Origin: an uncultured Lachnospiraceae bacterium
Lineage (GTDB): Bacteria; Bacillota; Clostridia; Lachnospirales; Lachnospiraceae
DNA: 34,147 bases
NCBI GenBank assembly: GCA_902781655.1
Contig: CACZJZ010000019.1
Location: 1 to 34,147 of the forward strand
Reading direction: 5' to 3'
Shown here: positions 7,212-14,858 of the stretch, piece after piece
Layout of the letters: each line of letters begins with the position of its first letter
How positions within the stretch are numbered: the stretch's first letter is position 1
Program-made: the position numbers and the translations under genes
Notes under the pieces: model-generated
Databases searched by the model: none
Told to the model about the DNA's origin: nothing
Seen by the model: the letters and a program-made list of their open reading frames with translations, nothing else

Positions 7212-7694
7212 ATGAGGTTATCGGCAGAATATCTGGTTGAAAAATATCAGGAAAACATCTTTCGTGCCGCATTCAGCATCTGCCGGAATCGGGAGGACGC
7301 AGAGGATGTTGTGCAGAACACGTTCCTGCAGTATCTGCACACGAAGCAGGAATTTGACAGCGAGGAACACATCAGGGCCTGGCTGCTCCGGACAGCAGTC
7401 AACCAGTCCAAAAATATGGTGAAGGCGTTCTGGCGCAGGAACCGGACCTCCCTCGAGGAATATATGGCGGAGGTTCCCTTCCGAGAGCCGCAGGACCGGT
7501 CTCTCGTGGAAGCCGTTCTCGCTCTGCCCGAATCCTGCAGGATTGTCATTCACCTGTACTATTACGAGGGCTACTCCGTGTCAGAAATCAGCCGGATGCT
7601 GGATCTCTCACAGACCGCCGTGAAAAACCGGCTTCTGAGAGGCAGAAAGCAGCTCAAACAGACGCTGAAGGAGGGATGGACAGATGACGAATAG
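7212..7694 (+). CDS. ECF-type RNA polymerase sigma factor
   Basis: A 160-residue protein with sigma-70 region 2 (YLVEKYQENIFRAAFSICRNREDAEDVVQNTFLQ, about 8-42) and region 4 (LPESCRIVIHLYYYEGYSVSEISRMLDLSQTAVKNRLLRGRKQLKQ, about 106-152). There is no region 1 or 3, which defines the ECF class. It would direct core polymerase to a small regulon; the trigger is unknown. The ATG at 7212 is preceded by GAGAGGAG; an ATG at 7207 stops after two codons. Its 3' end overlaps the next gene by 11 nt, the usual arrangement for a sigma factor and its membrane regulator. Confidence 0.92.
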   Translation: MRLSAEYLVEKYQENIFRAAFSICRNREDAEDVVQNTFLQYLHTKQEFDSEEHIRAWLLRTAVNQSKNMVKAFWRRNRTSLEEYMAEVPFREPQDRSLVEAVLALPESCRIVIHLYYYEGYSVSEISRMLDLSQTAVKNRLLRGRKQLKQTLKEGWTDDE

Positions 7695-8289
7695 AGAAAA
7701 CTACCAGAGAGCGTTTTCCTCATTGCACACATCGGAAAGCTTTTCATGCAGACTGGAGGAAACTAAAATGGCAAAATCAGGATCAATTAGTTGGCGCAAA
7801 GCACTGGCCGCCGCGGGCATCCTGCTCGCGGTGATGGCAGGCGGAAGCACCGCCTACGCGGCAAACGTCGGCGGCATCCAGCGCACCATACAGATCTGGC
7901 TCCACGGCGATCAGACCGAAGCGGTGCTGACGGTCGATGAAACCGCCGGAACCTATACCATTAACGACAAGGATGGATCAATGATCGAGGGAGGAGGCGG
8001 CGTGGTGATTGATGCGGATGGAAAGGAACGTCCTCTGACCGCGGAGGAGATCGCACAGGAGCTTGCGAACGATGTCGCCACGGACACCATCGACGGGCGG
8101 ATGTACCTCCTCTACCACAGCCAGAAATTTGACATCACGGACAAATTCGCGGGCAGCGATTACTACTATGTGACCCTGAAGGACGGAGACTCTACGCTCT
8201 ACGTCACCGTGTCAAAGGATGGTGCCGTCGCGTCAAGCCCGGACCGATACCCGCAGCCTGGCAAAGACTTCTTCAATGATGCGGAATAA
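7684..8289 (+). CDS. Membrane-anchored partner of the ECF sigma factor (putative anti-sigma factor)
   Basis: A 201-residue protein with a short cytosolic N-terminus (about 1-36), one membrane segment (KALAAAGILLAVMAGGSTAYAA, about 39-60) and an extracellular remainder. The layout and the overlap with the sigma gene point to an anti-sigma factor that holds the sigma at the membrane. I see no zinc-finger ZAS motif (HxxxCxxC), so it would be a non-canonical type. The segment ANVGGIQRTIQIWLHGDQT recurs, as I recall, in partners of Clostridial ECF factors of unknown signal. A second start at 7768 has a very good ribosome site (GGAGGAAAC) and would give a protein lacking the N-terminal region. Unique in the window; it ends just before a strong terminator. 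Confidence 0.65.
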   Translation: MTNRENYQRAFSSLHTSESFSCRLEETKMAKSGSISWRKALAAAGILLAVMAGGSTAYAANVGGIQRTIQIWLHGDQTEAVLTVDETAGTYTINDKDGSMIEGGGGVVIDADGKERPLTAEEIAQELANDVATDTIDGRMYLLYHSQKFDITDKFAGSDYYYVTLKDGDSTLYVTVSKDGAVASSPDRYPQPGKDFFNDAE

Positions 8290-8295
8290 AAGAAG

Positions 8296-8339
8296 AAAAA
8301 ATGAGCGGCAGATCCTTACGGATCTGCCGCTCATTTTTT
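8296..8339. terminator. Bidirectional intrinsic terminator
   Basis: A 20-bp perfect stem (arms 8296-8315 and 8320-8339) with a TTAC loop; A-runs become U-runs on either strand. It ends the sigma/anti-sigma unit (stop at 8287-8289) and the sugar operon from the other side. The stop codon of the minus-strand oxidoreductase (8338-8340) overlaps the stem by two bases. Confidence 0.92.
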
Positions 8340-9522
8340 ACCACCGCACGCTCCAGCGCTTCTCGTACTCTCCGTTCATGATCTGCGGTCTGATACAGCG
8401 TCCCTTCTCCAGCTCCACACCATCCGCATTCTGACGCTTTTGCAGTTCTGCAAGGAAACGCGCTCCGTCCAGCGGAAGCTCGACCCAGGATCCCGTCCAG
8501 GCGGAGAGATATGCCGCATTGGCGAGCGACAGACCACGGATTCCTTCGATCCCCGGCGCGAGCAGCGGAGAGCCGGTGCGAACCGCCCGGCTGAAATCAT
8601 TCAGGATTCCGACATGGCCCGATTCCGGGCCTTTCTGCTCCAACTCCACCGTGCGCGTCGGATACTCCGGCATGCTGATATTGCATTCCTTCGTGATCTG
8701 CCGCACATCCTGATCGAGAAACTGCATGGTCAGCCTGCCGTTCTCAATGACTGCCTTCCCCCTGGTTCCGGCAAGCTCCATACGGTTTGTTCCCGGATAT
8801 TCGCCTGTCGTCGTGATAAAGACAGCAGTCGCCCCATTCGGATACTCCGCATATATCTCCGCCTCGTCCTCCACCTCGATATCATGATATTTTGCCCTGT
8901 GGCAGTCAGCCAGCACACGGCACGGCATGCCGGTGATCCACTGCCAGAGATCGAGATTGTGAGGACACTGGTTCATGAGCACACCGCCGCCTTCCCCTTT
9001 CCAGGTTGCGCGCCACGATCCGGAATTATAGTAGAACTGCGTCCGGTACCAGTTCGTGATCGTCCACTGAAAGCGCATGAGCTCTCCGAGCGCTCCCGCC
9101 TGCATCTGCCTGCGCAGTTCGGCATACAGCGGGTTGGTTCTCTGGTTATACATGATGCCGAACACGACGCCGCTCCGCTCCGCCTCACGGTTTTCCTGCT
9201 CCACACTTAAGACGTCAATGCCCTCCGGCTTCTCCGATAAAACATGAATTTTCCGGTGAAATGCCGCCTCCGCGATGACCGGATGAAGCGGGTGCGGCGT
9301 TGCGATCAGGACGGCATCCACCGTCCCTGCATCCAGCATCTCCCGGTAATCTTCGTAGATCAGTACACCCGGCAGATGCTCCTCCGCCCAGCTTCTGCGC
9401 TCCTCCCGGATGTCACAGACTGCGGCAAGCTCCATTCCTTCGACGAGTCCCTCCGCAATGTGTTCCGCGTGCGCCGTGCCCATGCTGCCGATTCCGATGA
9501 CTCCCATTCTAACCTTGTCCAT
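8338..9522 (-). CDS. Gfo/Idh/MocA family oxidoreductase (1, operon-distal)
   Basis: A 394-residue NAD(P)-dependent sugar or polyol dehydrogenase-type protein. The N-terminal Rossmann motif is MGVIGIGSMGTAH (6-18). The EKP motif (SEKPEG) contributes the active-site lysine, and NQCPHNLDLWQW gives the catalytic-site histidine. Aromatic residues before it (WTITNWYRTQFYYNSGSWRATW) suggest a sugar-binding pocket. The substrate is unknown. I preferred ATG 9522 because the Rossmann strand begins there, although the ribosome site (GGGGTGG) is weak. ATG 9549 (MRSAAWGG) has AAGGA and is an alternative. Last gene of the sugar operon; its stop lies in the terminator stem. Confidence 0.88.
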   Translation of the reverse strand: MDKVRMGVIGIGSMGTAHAEHIAEGLVEGMELAAVCDIREERRSWAEEHLPGVLIYEDYREMLDAGTVDAVLIATPHPLHPVIAEAAFHRKIHVLSEKPEGIDVLSVEQENREAERSGVVFGIMYNQRTNPLYAELRRQMQAGALGELMRFQWTITNWYRTQFYYNSGSWRATWKGEGGGVLMNQCPHNLDLWQWITGMPCRVLADCHRAKYHDIEVEDEAEIYAEYPNGATAVFITTTGEYPGTNRMELAGTRGKAVIENGRLTMQFLDQDVRQITKECNISMPEYPTRTVELEQKGPESGHVGILNDFSRAVRTGSPLLAPGIEGIRGLSLANAAYLSAWTGSWVELPLDGARFLAELQKRQNADGVELEKGRCIRPQIMNGEYEKRWSVRW

Positions 9523-9611
9523 TACGCCACCCCATGCCGCGCTTCTCATGCTGTCCTTCGCACCGCGTCCTCCGCGGCATACCCGCGCGGGAATGCCATA
9601 TAGGCTTTTCC

Positions 9612-10772
9612 TCAAATATGCTCGATCCTGATGCCGCTCTTCCCCAGGCTTTCCCTGGACACGGTCTTCTCATGGAAATGAACCGCGTGCCGCTGGATTC
9701 CTTCCGGCCGGTAGAAATCATCATCCGGTCCGAGCGGAAGCGTCACCATATTCCCTGTGAAACCGGATTTGTAAATGGCTGTGATGAGTTCCACCGTCCG
9801 GATTCCATCCTTGCCCGTAATGAGTGGCTCGGTATGCTGCTCCAGTGCCGTGAGCAGATTGTCGATCTCCCCAGTGTGCCCGGTATACCGGAGCGGCGGA
9901 ATTGCCTCAGCCATCCGGTTCAGTTCCGTGAGCAGCTCCTGATTGTGATGCTCCTCTGGAAAGCCATTGTCCATCGAAATTTCCGCCTTCGGATCCCACG
10001 GGGCGGAAATCTTCGCATGCTCGCACTGCACGATGATGCTCTGCTCCTCTCCGTGATGAACCACCGAGCTGGTCAGCTGCGCCAGACTCCCATCCGCATA
10101 TTTCATGACCGCCATCGACAGATCCTCCACCTCGGAGTTGTCATGGCACACATTGGTCATCAGACATGCCACCTTTTCCGGCAGGCCGCCCTCCAGCCAG
10201 TTCAGCAGATCCACATGATGCACGGCGTGATTCAGAGTTGGTCCGCCGCCCTCTTTCTCCCAGGTCCCGCGCCACCAGAGATCATAGTAGCAATGTCCTC
10301 TCCACCAGGCGGAGTTCACCTGGACCGAACAGATTTTGCCGGCGATCCCGCTCTGCAAAATCTGATGCAGCCTCCAATACGGATCGGTGAACCGGTTCTG
10401 CGCGACCTGTCCCAGAATCACATGGTGCTCCCGCGCGGTGTCGAGCATCGCCTGACATTCCGAGATGCCGGCTGCCATCGGCTTTTCAACCAGAACATGA
10501 CAGCCGTGCTCCATCGCCTGGATCGCCACGGACGCATGGGCGAACGGAGGCGTGCAGACATGCACCAGATCGATCGGAATTCCGGCGTCCAGCATGTCTT
10601 CCGCCTTCTCAAAAACAGGGCAGTCAAGACCGTACCGGCGCCTCACCGCCTCCGCCTTGCCCGGAACAATATCGCAGAGCGCGACGATCCGGCACCTGTC
10701 CGGAAAGGTCAGGAGTCCCTGAATATGTGCATTGGAGATGCCTCCAGTCCCAACAACTGCTGCTCTGATCAT
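9612..10772 (-). CDS. Gfo/Idh/MocA family oxidoreductase (2)
   Basis: 386 aa with Rossmann motif VVGTGGISNAH (6-16), active-site VEKPMA (about 95-100) and NHAVHHVDLLNWL (about 181-193) carrying the histidine. It differs clearly in sequence from the flanking oxidoreductases, so this is not a recent tandem duplication. The tryptophan-rich stretch SAWWRGHCYYDLWWRGTW precedes the catalytic segment and probably shapes the sugar pocket. It lies between oxidoreductases 3 and 1 in the same operon as the ABC importer, implying catabolism of the imported compound. Specificity cannot be read from sequence. Confidence 0.9.
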   Translation of the reverse strand: MIRAAVVGTGGISNAHIQGLLTFPDRCRIVALCDIVPGKAEAVRRRYGLDCPVFEKAEDMLDAGIPIDLVHVCTPPFAHASVAIQAMEHGCHVLVEKPMAAGISECQAMLDTAREHHVILGQVAQNRFTDPYWRLHQILQSGIAGKICSVQVNSAWWRGHCYYDLWWRGTWEKEGGGPTLNHAVHHVDLLNWLEGGLPEKVACLMTNVCHDNSEVEDLSMAVMKYADGSLAQLTSSVVHHGEEQSIIVQCEHAKISAPWDPKAEISMDNGFPEEHHNQELLTELNRMAEAIPPLRYTGHTGEIDNLLTALEQHTEPLITGKDGIRTVELITAIYKSGFTGNMVTLPLGPDDDFYRPEGIQRHAVHFHEKTVSRESLGKSGIRIEHI

Positions 10773-10811
10773 GTTACCTCCTTGCTCATCCCACTCTTTC
10801 GGCAGTCATTT

Positions 10812-11903
10812 TTAAGATTTGTCTTCCCCGGCCACATGCCGCGCGGCGAGCTCCGCCTTTACCGCCAGCTCCGCCGCCTTGAAGCAGTGTGCCTGCGTCA
10901 TCGCGTTTTCTGTCCGGTTGAGGCAGTCGAGAATGAGTTGCCCGAAATACGGATACCCGATCTTCCCGTCCACCTCAAAGTGTTGCTCCCCATCCCGGTT
11001 GACCAGGAATACATGATTTCCGGTATGCGACGCCGCGACATTGACATACTTGCGGAGCTCGATATAGCCATCAGTCCCGAGGATAAAGGTTCTGCCGTCT
11101 CCCCAGGTGGAGAGGCCGTCCGGCGTGAACCAGTCCACGCGGAAATGCTGCGTAGCGCCGTTGTCTCCGAGCAGAACGGCCTCGCCGAGATCCTCCAGCT
11201 CCGGATAATCCGGATGATTGTAATTTCCCACCTGGCTGTACTGCACCGAAGCATCCTGACAGCCGCAGTAGAAGAGGAACTGCTCGATCTGATGGCTTCC
11301 GATATCACAGAGAATGCCCCCGTACTGCTGTTTCCGGTAAAACCAGTCCGGCCTCGAGGCAGGATCTCCGATCCGGTGCGGGCCGAAGCCGTCCACGTGG
11401 ATCGGTCTTCCAATCGCGCCCTGTTCCACAAGATATCCGGCATAGACCGCCGCTTCCACATGGATGCGCTCGCTGTAGTAGCACATGTATTTCTTTCCGG
11501 TCTTCTGCACCATCGCCTTCGCGTCCGCAAGCTGCTCCAGGGTGGTCAGCGGCGCCTTGTCCGTGAAATAATCCTTTCCCGCCGCCATAGCCCGCAGCCC
11601 CAGCGCGCAGCGCTCACTCGTCACCGCCGCGCCGCACACCAGCTTCACCTCCGGGTCGGACAGAATTTCTTCCTCCGACCTTGCCGCGCGCACGCCCGGA
11701 TAGGTCTTCTGAAACTGCGCAACCTTTGCCGGGTCCCGGTCATAGACCCACTTCAGCGTGGCGCCCGCCTCAATCAGGCCGTTGCACATCCCGTAGATGT
11801 GGCCATGATCCAGCGCCGCCGCCGCGATCACAAATTCCCCGGGTCCGACAACCGGCACCGGTTTCCCTGTAGGAGCATAATTCATGCCATCCTTGCTGTT
11901 CAT
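10812..11903 (-). CDS. Divergent Gfo/Idh/MocA family oxidoreductase (3)
   Basis: 363 aa. Fold-level features of the family are present (Rossmann N-terminus, C-terminal sheet, DIGSHQIEQFLFY in place of the catalytic His segment), but two hallmarks deviate. The nucleotide loop region reads ALDHGHIYGMCNG rather than GxGxxG, and the EKP motif is replaced by TDKAPLTTLEQL, keeping the lysine but losing the glutamate. This fits a separate clade and possibly a different redox or lyase-like role. The start at 11903 has GAGG 9 nt upstream; the frame continues upstream with no good ribosome site. It is the first oxidoreductase after the solute-binding protein, from which it is separated by a large hairpin. 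Confidence 0.82.
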   Translation of the reverse strand: MNSKDGMNYAPTGKPVPVVGPGEFVIAAAALDHGHIYGMCNGLIEAGATLKWVYDRDPAKVAQFQKTYPGVRAARSEEEILSDPEVKLVCGAAVTSERCALGLRAMAAGKDYFTDKAPLTTLEQLADAKAMVQKTGKKYMCYYSERIHVEAAVYAGYLVEQGAIGRPIHVDGFGPHRIGDPASRPDWFYRKQQYGGILCDIGSHQIEQFLFYCGCQDASVQYSQVGNYNHPDYPELEDLGEAVLLGDNGATQHFRVDWFTPDGLSTWGDGRTFILGTDGYIELRKYVNVAASHTGNHVFLVNRDGEQHFEVDGKIGYPYFGQLILDCLNRTENAMTQAHCFKAAELAVKAELAARHVAGEDKS

Positions 11904-11951
11904 TCTCCTGTACCTCTTTGATGCAAAATCCGTAAACTCCATCCAAATCAG

Positions 11952-11993
11952 CTGCCGCAGACCATGGCGCATCTCTGCCATCGTCCGCGGCAG
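11952..11993 (-). other. Large intercistronic hairpin between solute-binding protein and oxidoreductase genes
   Basis: On the minus strand an 11-bp stem (CTGCCGCGGAC/GTCTGCGGCAG, one G-U) continues after a 1-nt step into ATGGC/GCCAT with an 8-nt loop. No U-run follows, so it is more likely an RNA processing or 3'-protecting structure than a terminator. Such hairpins often keep the binding-protein mRNA more abundant than downstream genes. Confidence 0.6.
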
Positions 11994-12010
11994 TCTGGTG
12001 GTACTCCGCC

Positions 12011-13687
12011 TTACTTCACACCGTAGAACGCCTCGCGCTCCCCGATGATAGTATCCATTCCGGCATCCTTCAGTTTGCCGATATATTCCTCGAAGGTGCC
12101 GTCAAATTCATCCGGCTTGCAGGTGATTAACTTCACCTGATACTCATCCTGAACCAGCTTGAGATCGGTGATCAGATTCGATGTAGAAGGGGAAGTATAA
12201 TAGCTGTCCGGAAGCTGCGTTCCCTTCAGGGCATTCTCATAGTTGTCGATGACATACTGTTCATAGCCGGGACATTCCTTGGAGGTGCAGGCGTTGAAAT
12301 CATCCACAGTCATGAAATATCCCTGGTTGCCGGTGAGGAAGAGATCCGTGCGGATCCAGTCCTTGTCCTTCGCGTTGTAGGCAGCATCCTTGACGACCGG
12401 GATGCCGTCCTGCATGGTATAATGCTCCCCCTCAAAGCCGTGATAGAGAACAAAGCCGCCGTCCTGCGAGCAAAGCCAGTCGAGATAAGTGACACAGGCC
12501 TCCACCTTCTCCTCCGATGCCGTCTTCGGGCAGAACGCGATCAGTCCTCCCTCTGAATATGCTGCGCTGTACTGATTCCCGTCGTTGACATTCTTCAGCG
12601 GTTCGATGGAAACGACATCCGCCTTCGAATTGTTCTGCTTCAAGGTCTGCAGAAGGCCTCCGCGCAGCACATCCACGCTGCCGTTGACGTTATACTCGCA
12701 GAAGCCGAGCTGTCCGGAGCAGAACAGATTTTTAAAGGAGTCGTCGTCCAGGGTGTAGTACTCCTTGTGCAGCAGTCCGTCGTTGTAAAGGCCGTTCATG
12801 TACTGATAGAACTGCTTCATGCCTTCCTGATCGTAATAATCCATGATGCAGTCCTCTGACGCCGCCACATTCCAGCGGTCCGGATCCTGTCCCAGCGTGG
12901 TGAACGCGGCTCTCATATTCCACATCTGATACAGAACCGCTCCGACGACATCCGCGGTTCCGTCGGGATTATTTTTCACAAACTGCGTCAGGACATCCTT
13001 CAGCTCGTCCGGCGTTGTCGGCGTCTCAAGTCCGAGCTCATCCAGCCAGTCCTTCCGGATGAACAGGTTTGACTTGGCCGTCGTTGCACGTCTTGCCACC
13101 ACGCCGTAGAGCTGTCCATCCGCATTGCGTCCGATATCCAGACAGCTCTTGCCGATATAGCTCTTCAGATTCTTCGCCTGATTGTCTCCGTCGATGAAGG
13201 GAGAGAGGTCCCACGTGCCGCCCTGATTGAAGTAATCCTCCGCATAGGCGTACGTATACGTGATCGTGATGTCCGGCGCCGTCTGGCTCCCGACCATGGT
13301 CTGCATCTTGGTCACCTCGTCGCTGCGCGGAACGGGGATAAATTCCACGTTGATGCCGACCTTGTTCATCTCCTCGTTCACGTATTTTGTCCAACGGTTG
13401 TCCGTGATGGTGGACCCCTCCGGCGCGTTGCTGCGGTCAAACAGCTCCACGGTGATCGTCACGTTGTCAAAATTCTTGTCTCCATACGTTGTCTGATACT
13501 GACCTGCTGCGGAAGCGCCGGTATCTCCCGCCGTCGTCTCTGCCGATGTGGCATCCGCTGCTGCCGACGTGTCCTGCCCCGTCTGCGCTGCCGGAGCTGC
13601 TCCGCCTGACGTGGAGCTGCCGCATCCCGCAAGCAGCGAGCTGATCATAGCCGCGCTCAGAAAGCCAGCCGCCATTTTCCTTTTCAT
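12011..13687 (-). CDS. Extracellular solute-binding lipoprotein of a sugar ABC importer (LplA/YtcQ-like)
   Basis: 558 aa. The N-terminus MKRKMAAGFLSAAMISSLLAGCGSS is a lipoprotein signal with lipobox LLAGC (lipidated Cys22), followed by an Ala/Thr/Ser-rich linker (to about residue 60). The mature part is a large periplasmic-binding fold (TITVELFDRSNAPEGS, TYTYAYAEDYFNQGG, NLFIRKDWLDELGLETPTTPDELKDVL) of the size seen in LplA/YtcQ proteins rather than the 420-residue malE type. It would capture a mono- or oligosaccharide outside the membrane for the two permeases upstream. ATG 13687 is chosen for the signal peptide and GGAGG. No ATPase gene is in the operon; a shared MsmX-type ATPase is usual for this class. 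Confidence 0.93.
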   Translation of the reverse strand: MKRKMAAGFLSAAMISSLLAGCGSSTSGGAAPAAQTGQDTSAAADATSAETTAGDTGASAAGQYQTTYGDKNFDNVTITVELFDRSNAPEGSTITDNRWTKYVNEEMNKVGINVEFIPVPRSDEVTKMQTMVGSQTAPDITITYTYAYAEDYFNQGGTWDLSPFIDGDNQAKNLKSYIGKSCLDIGRNADGQLYGVVARRATTAKSNLFIRKDWLDELGLETPTTPDELKDVLTQFVKNNPDGTADVVGAVLYQMWNMRAAFTTLGQDPDRWNVAASEDCIMDYYDQEGMKQFYQYMNGLYNDGLLHKEYYTLDDDSFKNLFCSGQLGFCEYNVNGSVDVLRGGLLQTLKQNNSKADVVSIEPLKNVNDGNQYSAAYSEGGLIAFCPKTASEEKVEACVTYLDWLCSQDGGFVLYHGFEGEHYTMQDGIPVVKDAAYNAKDKDWIRTDLFLTGNQGYFMTVDDFNACTSKECPGYEQYVIDNYENALKGTQLPDSYYTSPSTSNLITDLKLVQDEYQVKLITCKPDEFDGTFEEYIGKLKDAGMDTIIGEREAFYGVK

Positions 13688-13770
13688 ACCCTCAACCCTC
13701 CTTGCTTTGTCCATTTCAGTCTGTGCTGAATGGCTGTCCTGATCTCTTATACTCGTTTCCATAACCCGTG

Positions 13771-13832
13771 CCGCATCCTGTGCGGTACCTGCTCTCCCTG
13801 CGTCCCATCTCCGGCAGGCGCCTTGCCGGAGA
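13771..13832 (-). other. Two hairpins between permease and solute-binding protein genes
   Basis: A perfect 9-bp stem TCTCCGGCA/TGCCGGAGA (13808-13832, loop AGGCGCC) lies about 30 nt after the permease stop. A weaker GTACCGCAC/GTGCCGC-type pairing follows (about 13771-13790). No U-run is present. The 174-nt gap holds no gene; the hairpins may mark an mRNA processing boundary. Confidence 0.5.
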
Positions 13833-13861
13833 ACCGGGCGGCAGAAAGGCATCTGTTACCG

Positions 13862-14725
13862 TCACCCCTTGACCGAGCCGACCATAACCCCTTTGACAAA
13901 ATATTTCTGCAGCCACGGATAGACCACCAGGATCGGCAGCGTCGAGACGGCGACGGTCGCCATCTTCAGCGACTGAGACATCACCATGCTCCCAACCCCC
14001 TCCAGATTGGCTGTGCTGTTCAGCTCCCCTCCGAACAGAAGAGAGCGGAGCCTCAGCTGCAGCGTATATTTTTCCGGACTGACAATATACAAAAGCGCAT
14101 TGAAATAGGAATTCCAGTAATCTACCGCGTAGAACAGTCCGATGGTCGCGATGATCGGCAGGGAGAGCGGCAGAATGATGTGAACCAGCACCTGCAGATA
14201 GGATGCCCCGTCGATCCTTGCCGCCTCCTCGAGGGAGGACGGAAGGCTGCGGAAAAACGTCCTCATGACGATAAAATTGAATACATTCACCGCACTCGGA
14301 ATAAACAGCGCGCCAAGCGTGTCGTACAGACCTACTCCCTTCACCACCAGGAATGTCGGAATCAGACCGCCGCCAAAATACATGGTGAACAGGATGATAC
14401 CGGTGAGGAGCTTTCTCCCCGGCAGATCCGTGATCGAGAGAGCATACGCGGCGATGATGGTAAGCACAAGGCTCAGCGCCGTCCCGGCAAGCGTAACCGT
14501 GACGGTGGTCCGCATGGACTGCCAGATCTGCTTCTTCCCGAGAATCTCCTGATAGGCGGAAAGTGTGAAGTCCTTCGGATAAAAGGTGACATTGCCGGTC
14601 AGAACCGCGTTATACCCGCTGAAGGAATAAGCAAGCACGTTCAGAAACGGATAGAGACAGATGAACGTCAGTGCCGTGAGAAGCAGTACATTGATCACCC
14701 GCCCGGCTGTGATTTTATTTTTCAT
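13862..14725 (-). CDS. Carbohydrate ABC transporter permease (LplC/YtcP-like)
   Basis: 287 aa with about six membrane segments (VINVLLLTALTFICLYPFLNVLAYSF first, STLPILVVYPWLQKYFVKG last). The EAA loop EEAARIDGASYLQVLVHIILPLSLP (about 185-209) contacts the ATPase. The C-terminal KGVMVGSVKG ending is typical of YtcP/LplC. ATG 14725 was chosen because GAGAGGA precedes it and the first membrane helix begins there; the longer frame lacks a ribosome site. It pairs with the permease at 14859-15812 to form a heterodimeric channel. Confidence 0.93.
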   Translation of the reverse strand: MKNKITAGRVINVLLLTALTFICLYPFLNVLAYSFSGYNAVLTGNVTFYPKDFTLSAYQEILGKKQIWQSMRTTVTVTLAGTALSLVLTIIAAYALSITDLPGRKLLTGIILFTMYFGGGLIPTFLVVKGVGLYDTLGALFIPSAVNVFNFIVMRTFFRSLPSSLEEAARIDGASYLQVLVHIILPLSLPIIATIGLFYAVDYWNSYFNALLYIVSPEKYTLQLRLRSLLFGGELNSTANLEGVGSMVMSQSLKMATVAVSTLPILVVYPWLQKYFVKGVMVGSVKG

Positions 14726-14733
14726 GGATTCCT

Positions 14734-14816
14734 CTCCTGTCCAGCCGCCTGACGCGGCACGAAATCCGACCGTTCCGGCTGTTAAAACGGACTCCTGCCC
14801 TGCCGCCTGACGCGGC
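14734..14816 (-). repeat. Duplicated hairpin plus ribosome-site block between the permease genes
   Basis: Plus-strand positions 14734-14758 and 14792-14816 are a 25-nt direct repeat with two mismatches. On the minus strand each contains GCCGCGTCAGGCGGC (a GCCGC/GCGGC hairpin) followed by an SD-like CAGGAG. The copy nearer the gene supplies the ribosome site of the permease starting at 14725; the other has no start codon at the right distance. Period is 58 nt. Confidence 0.7.
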
Positions 14817-14858
14817 GGCGCTGGCCACGTACTGTTTCGCACGCGGTCCGTCATTTGC

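Noticed and set aside
9534-11921. Very long plus-strand open frame (795 codons)
   Set aside because: It is the antisense shadow of three well-supported oxidoreductase genes; the translation is Arg/His-rich, has no domain pattern and no ribosome site.
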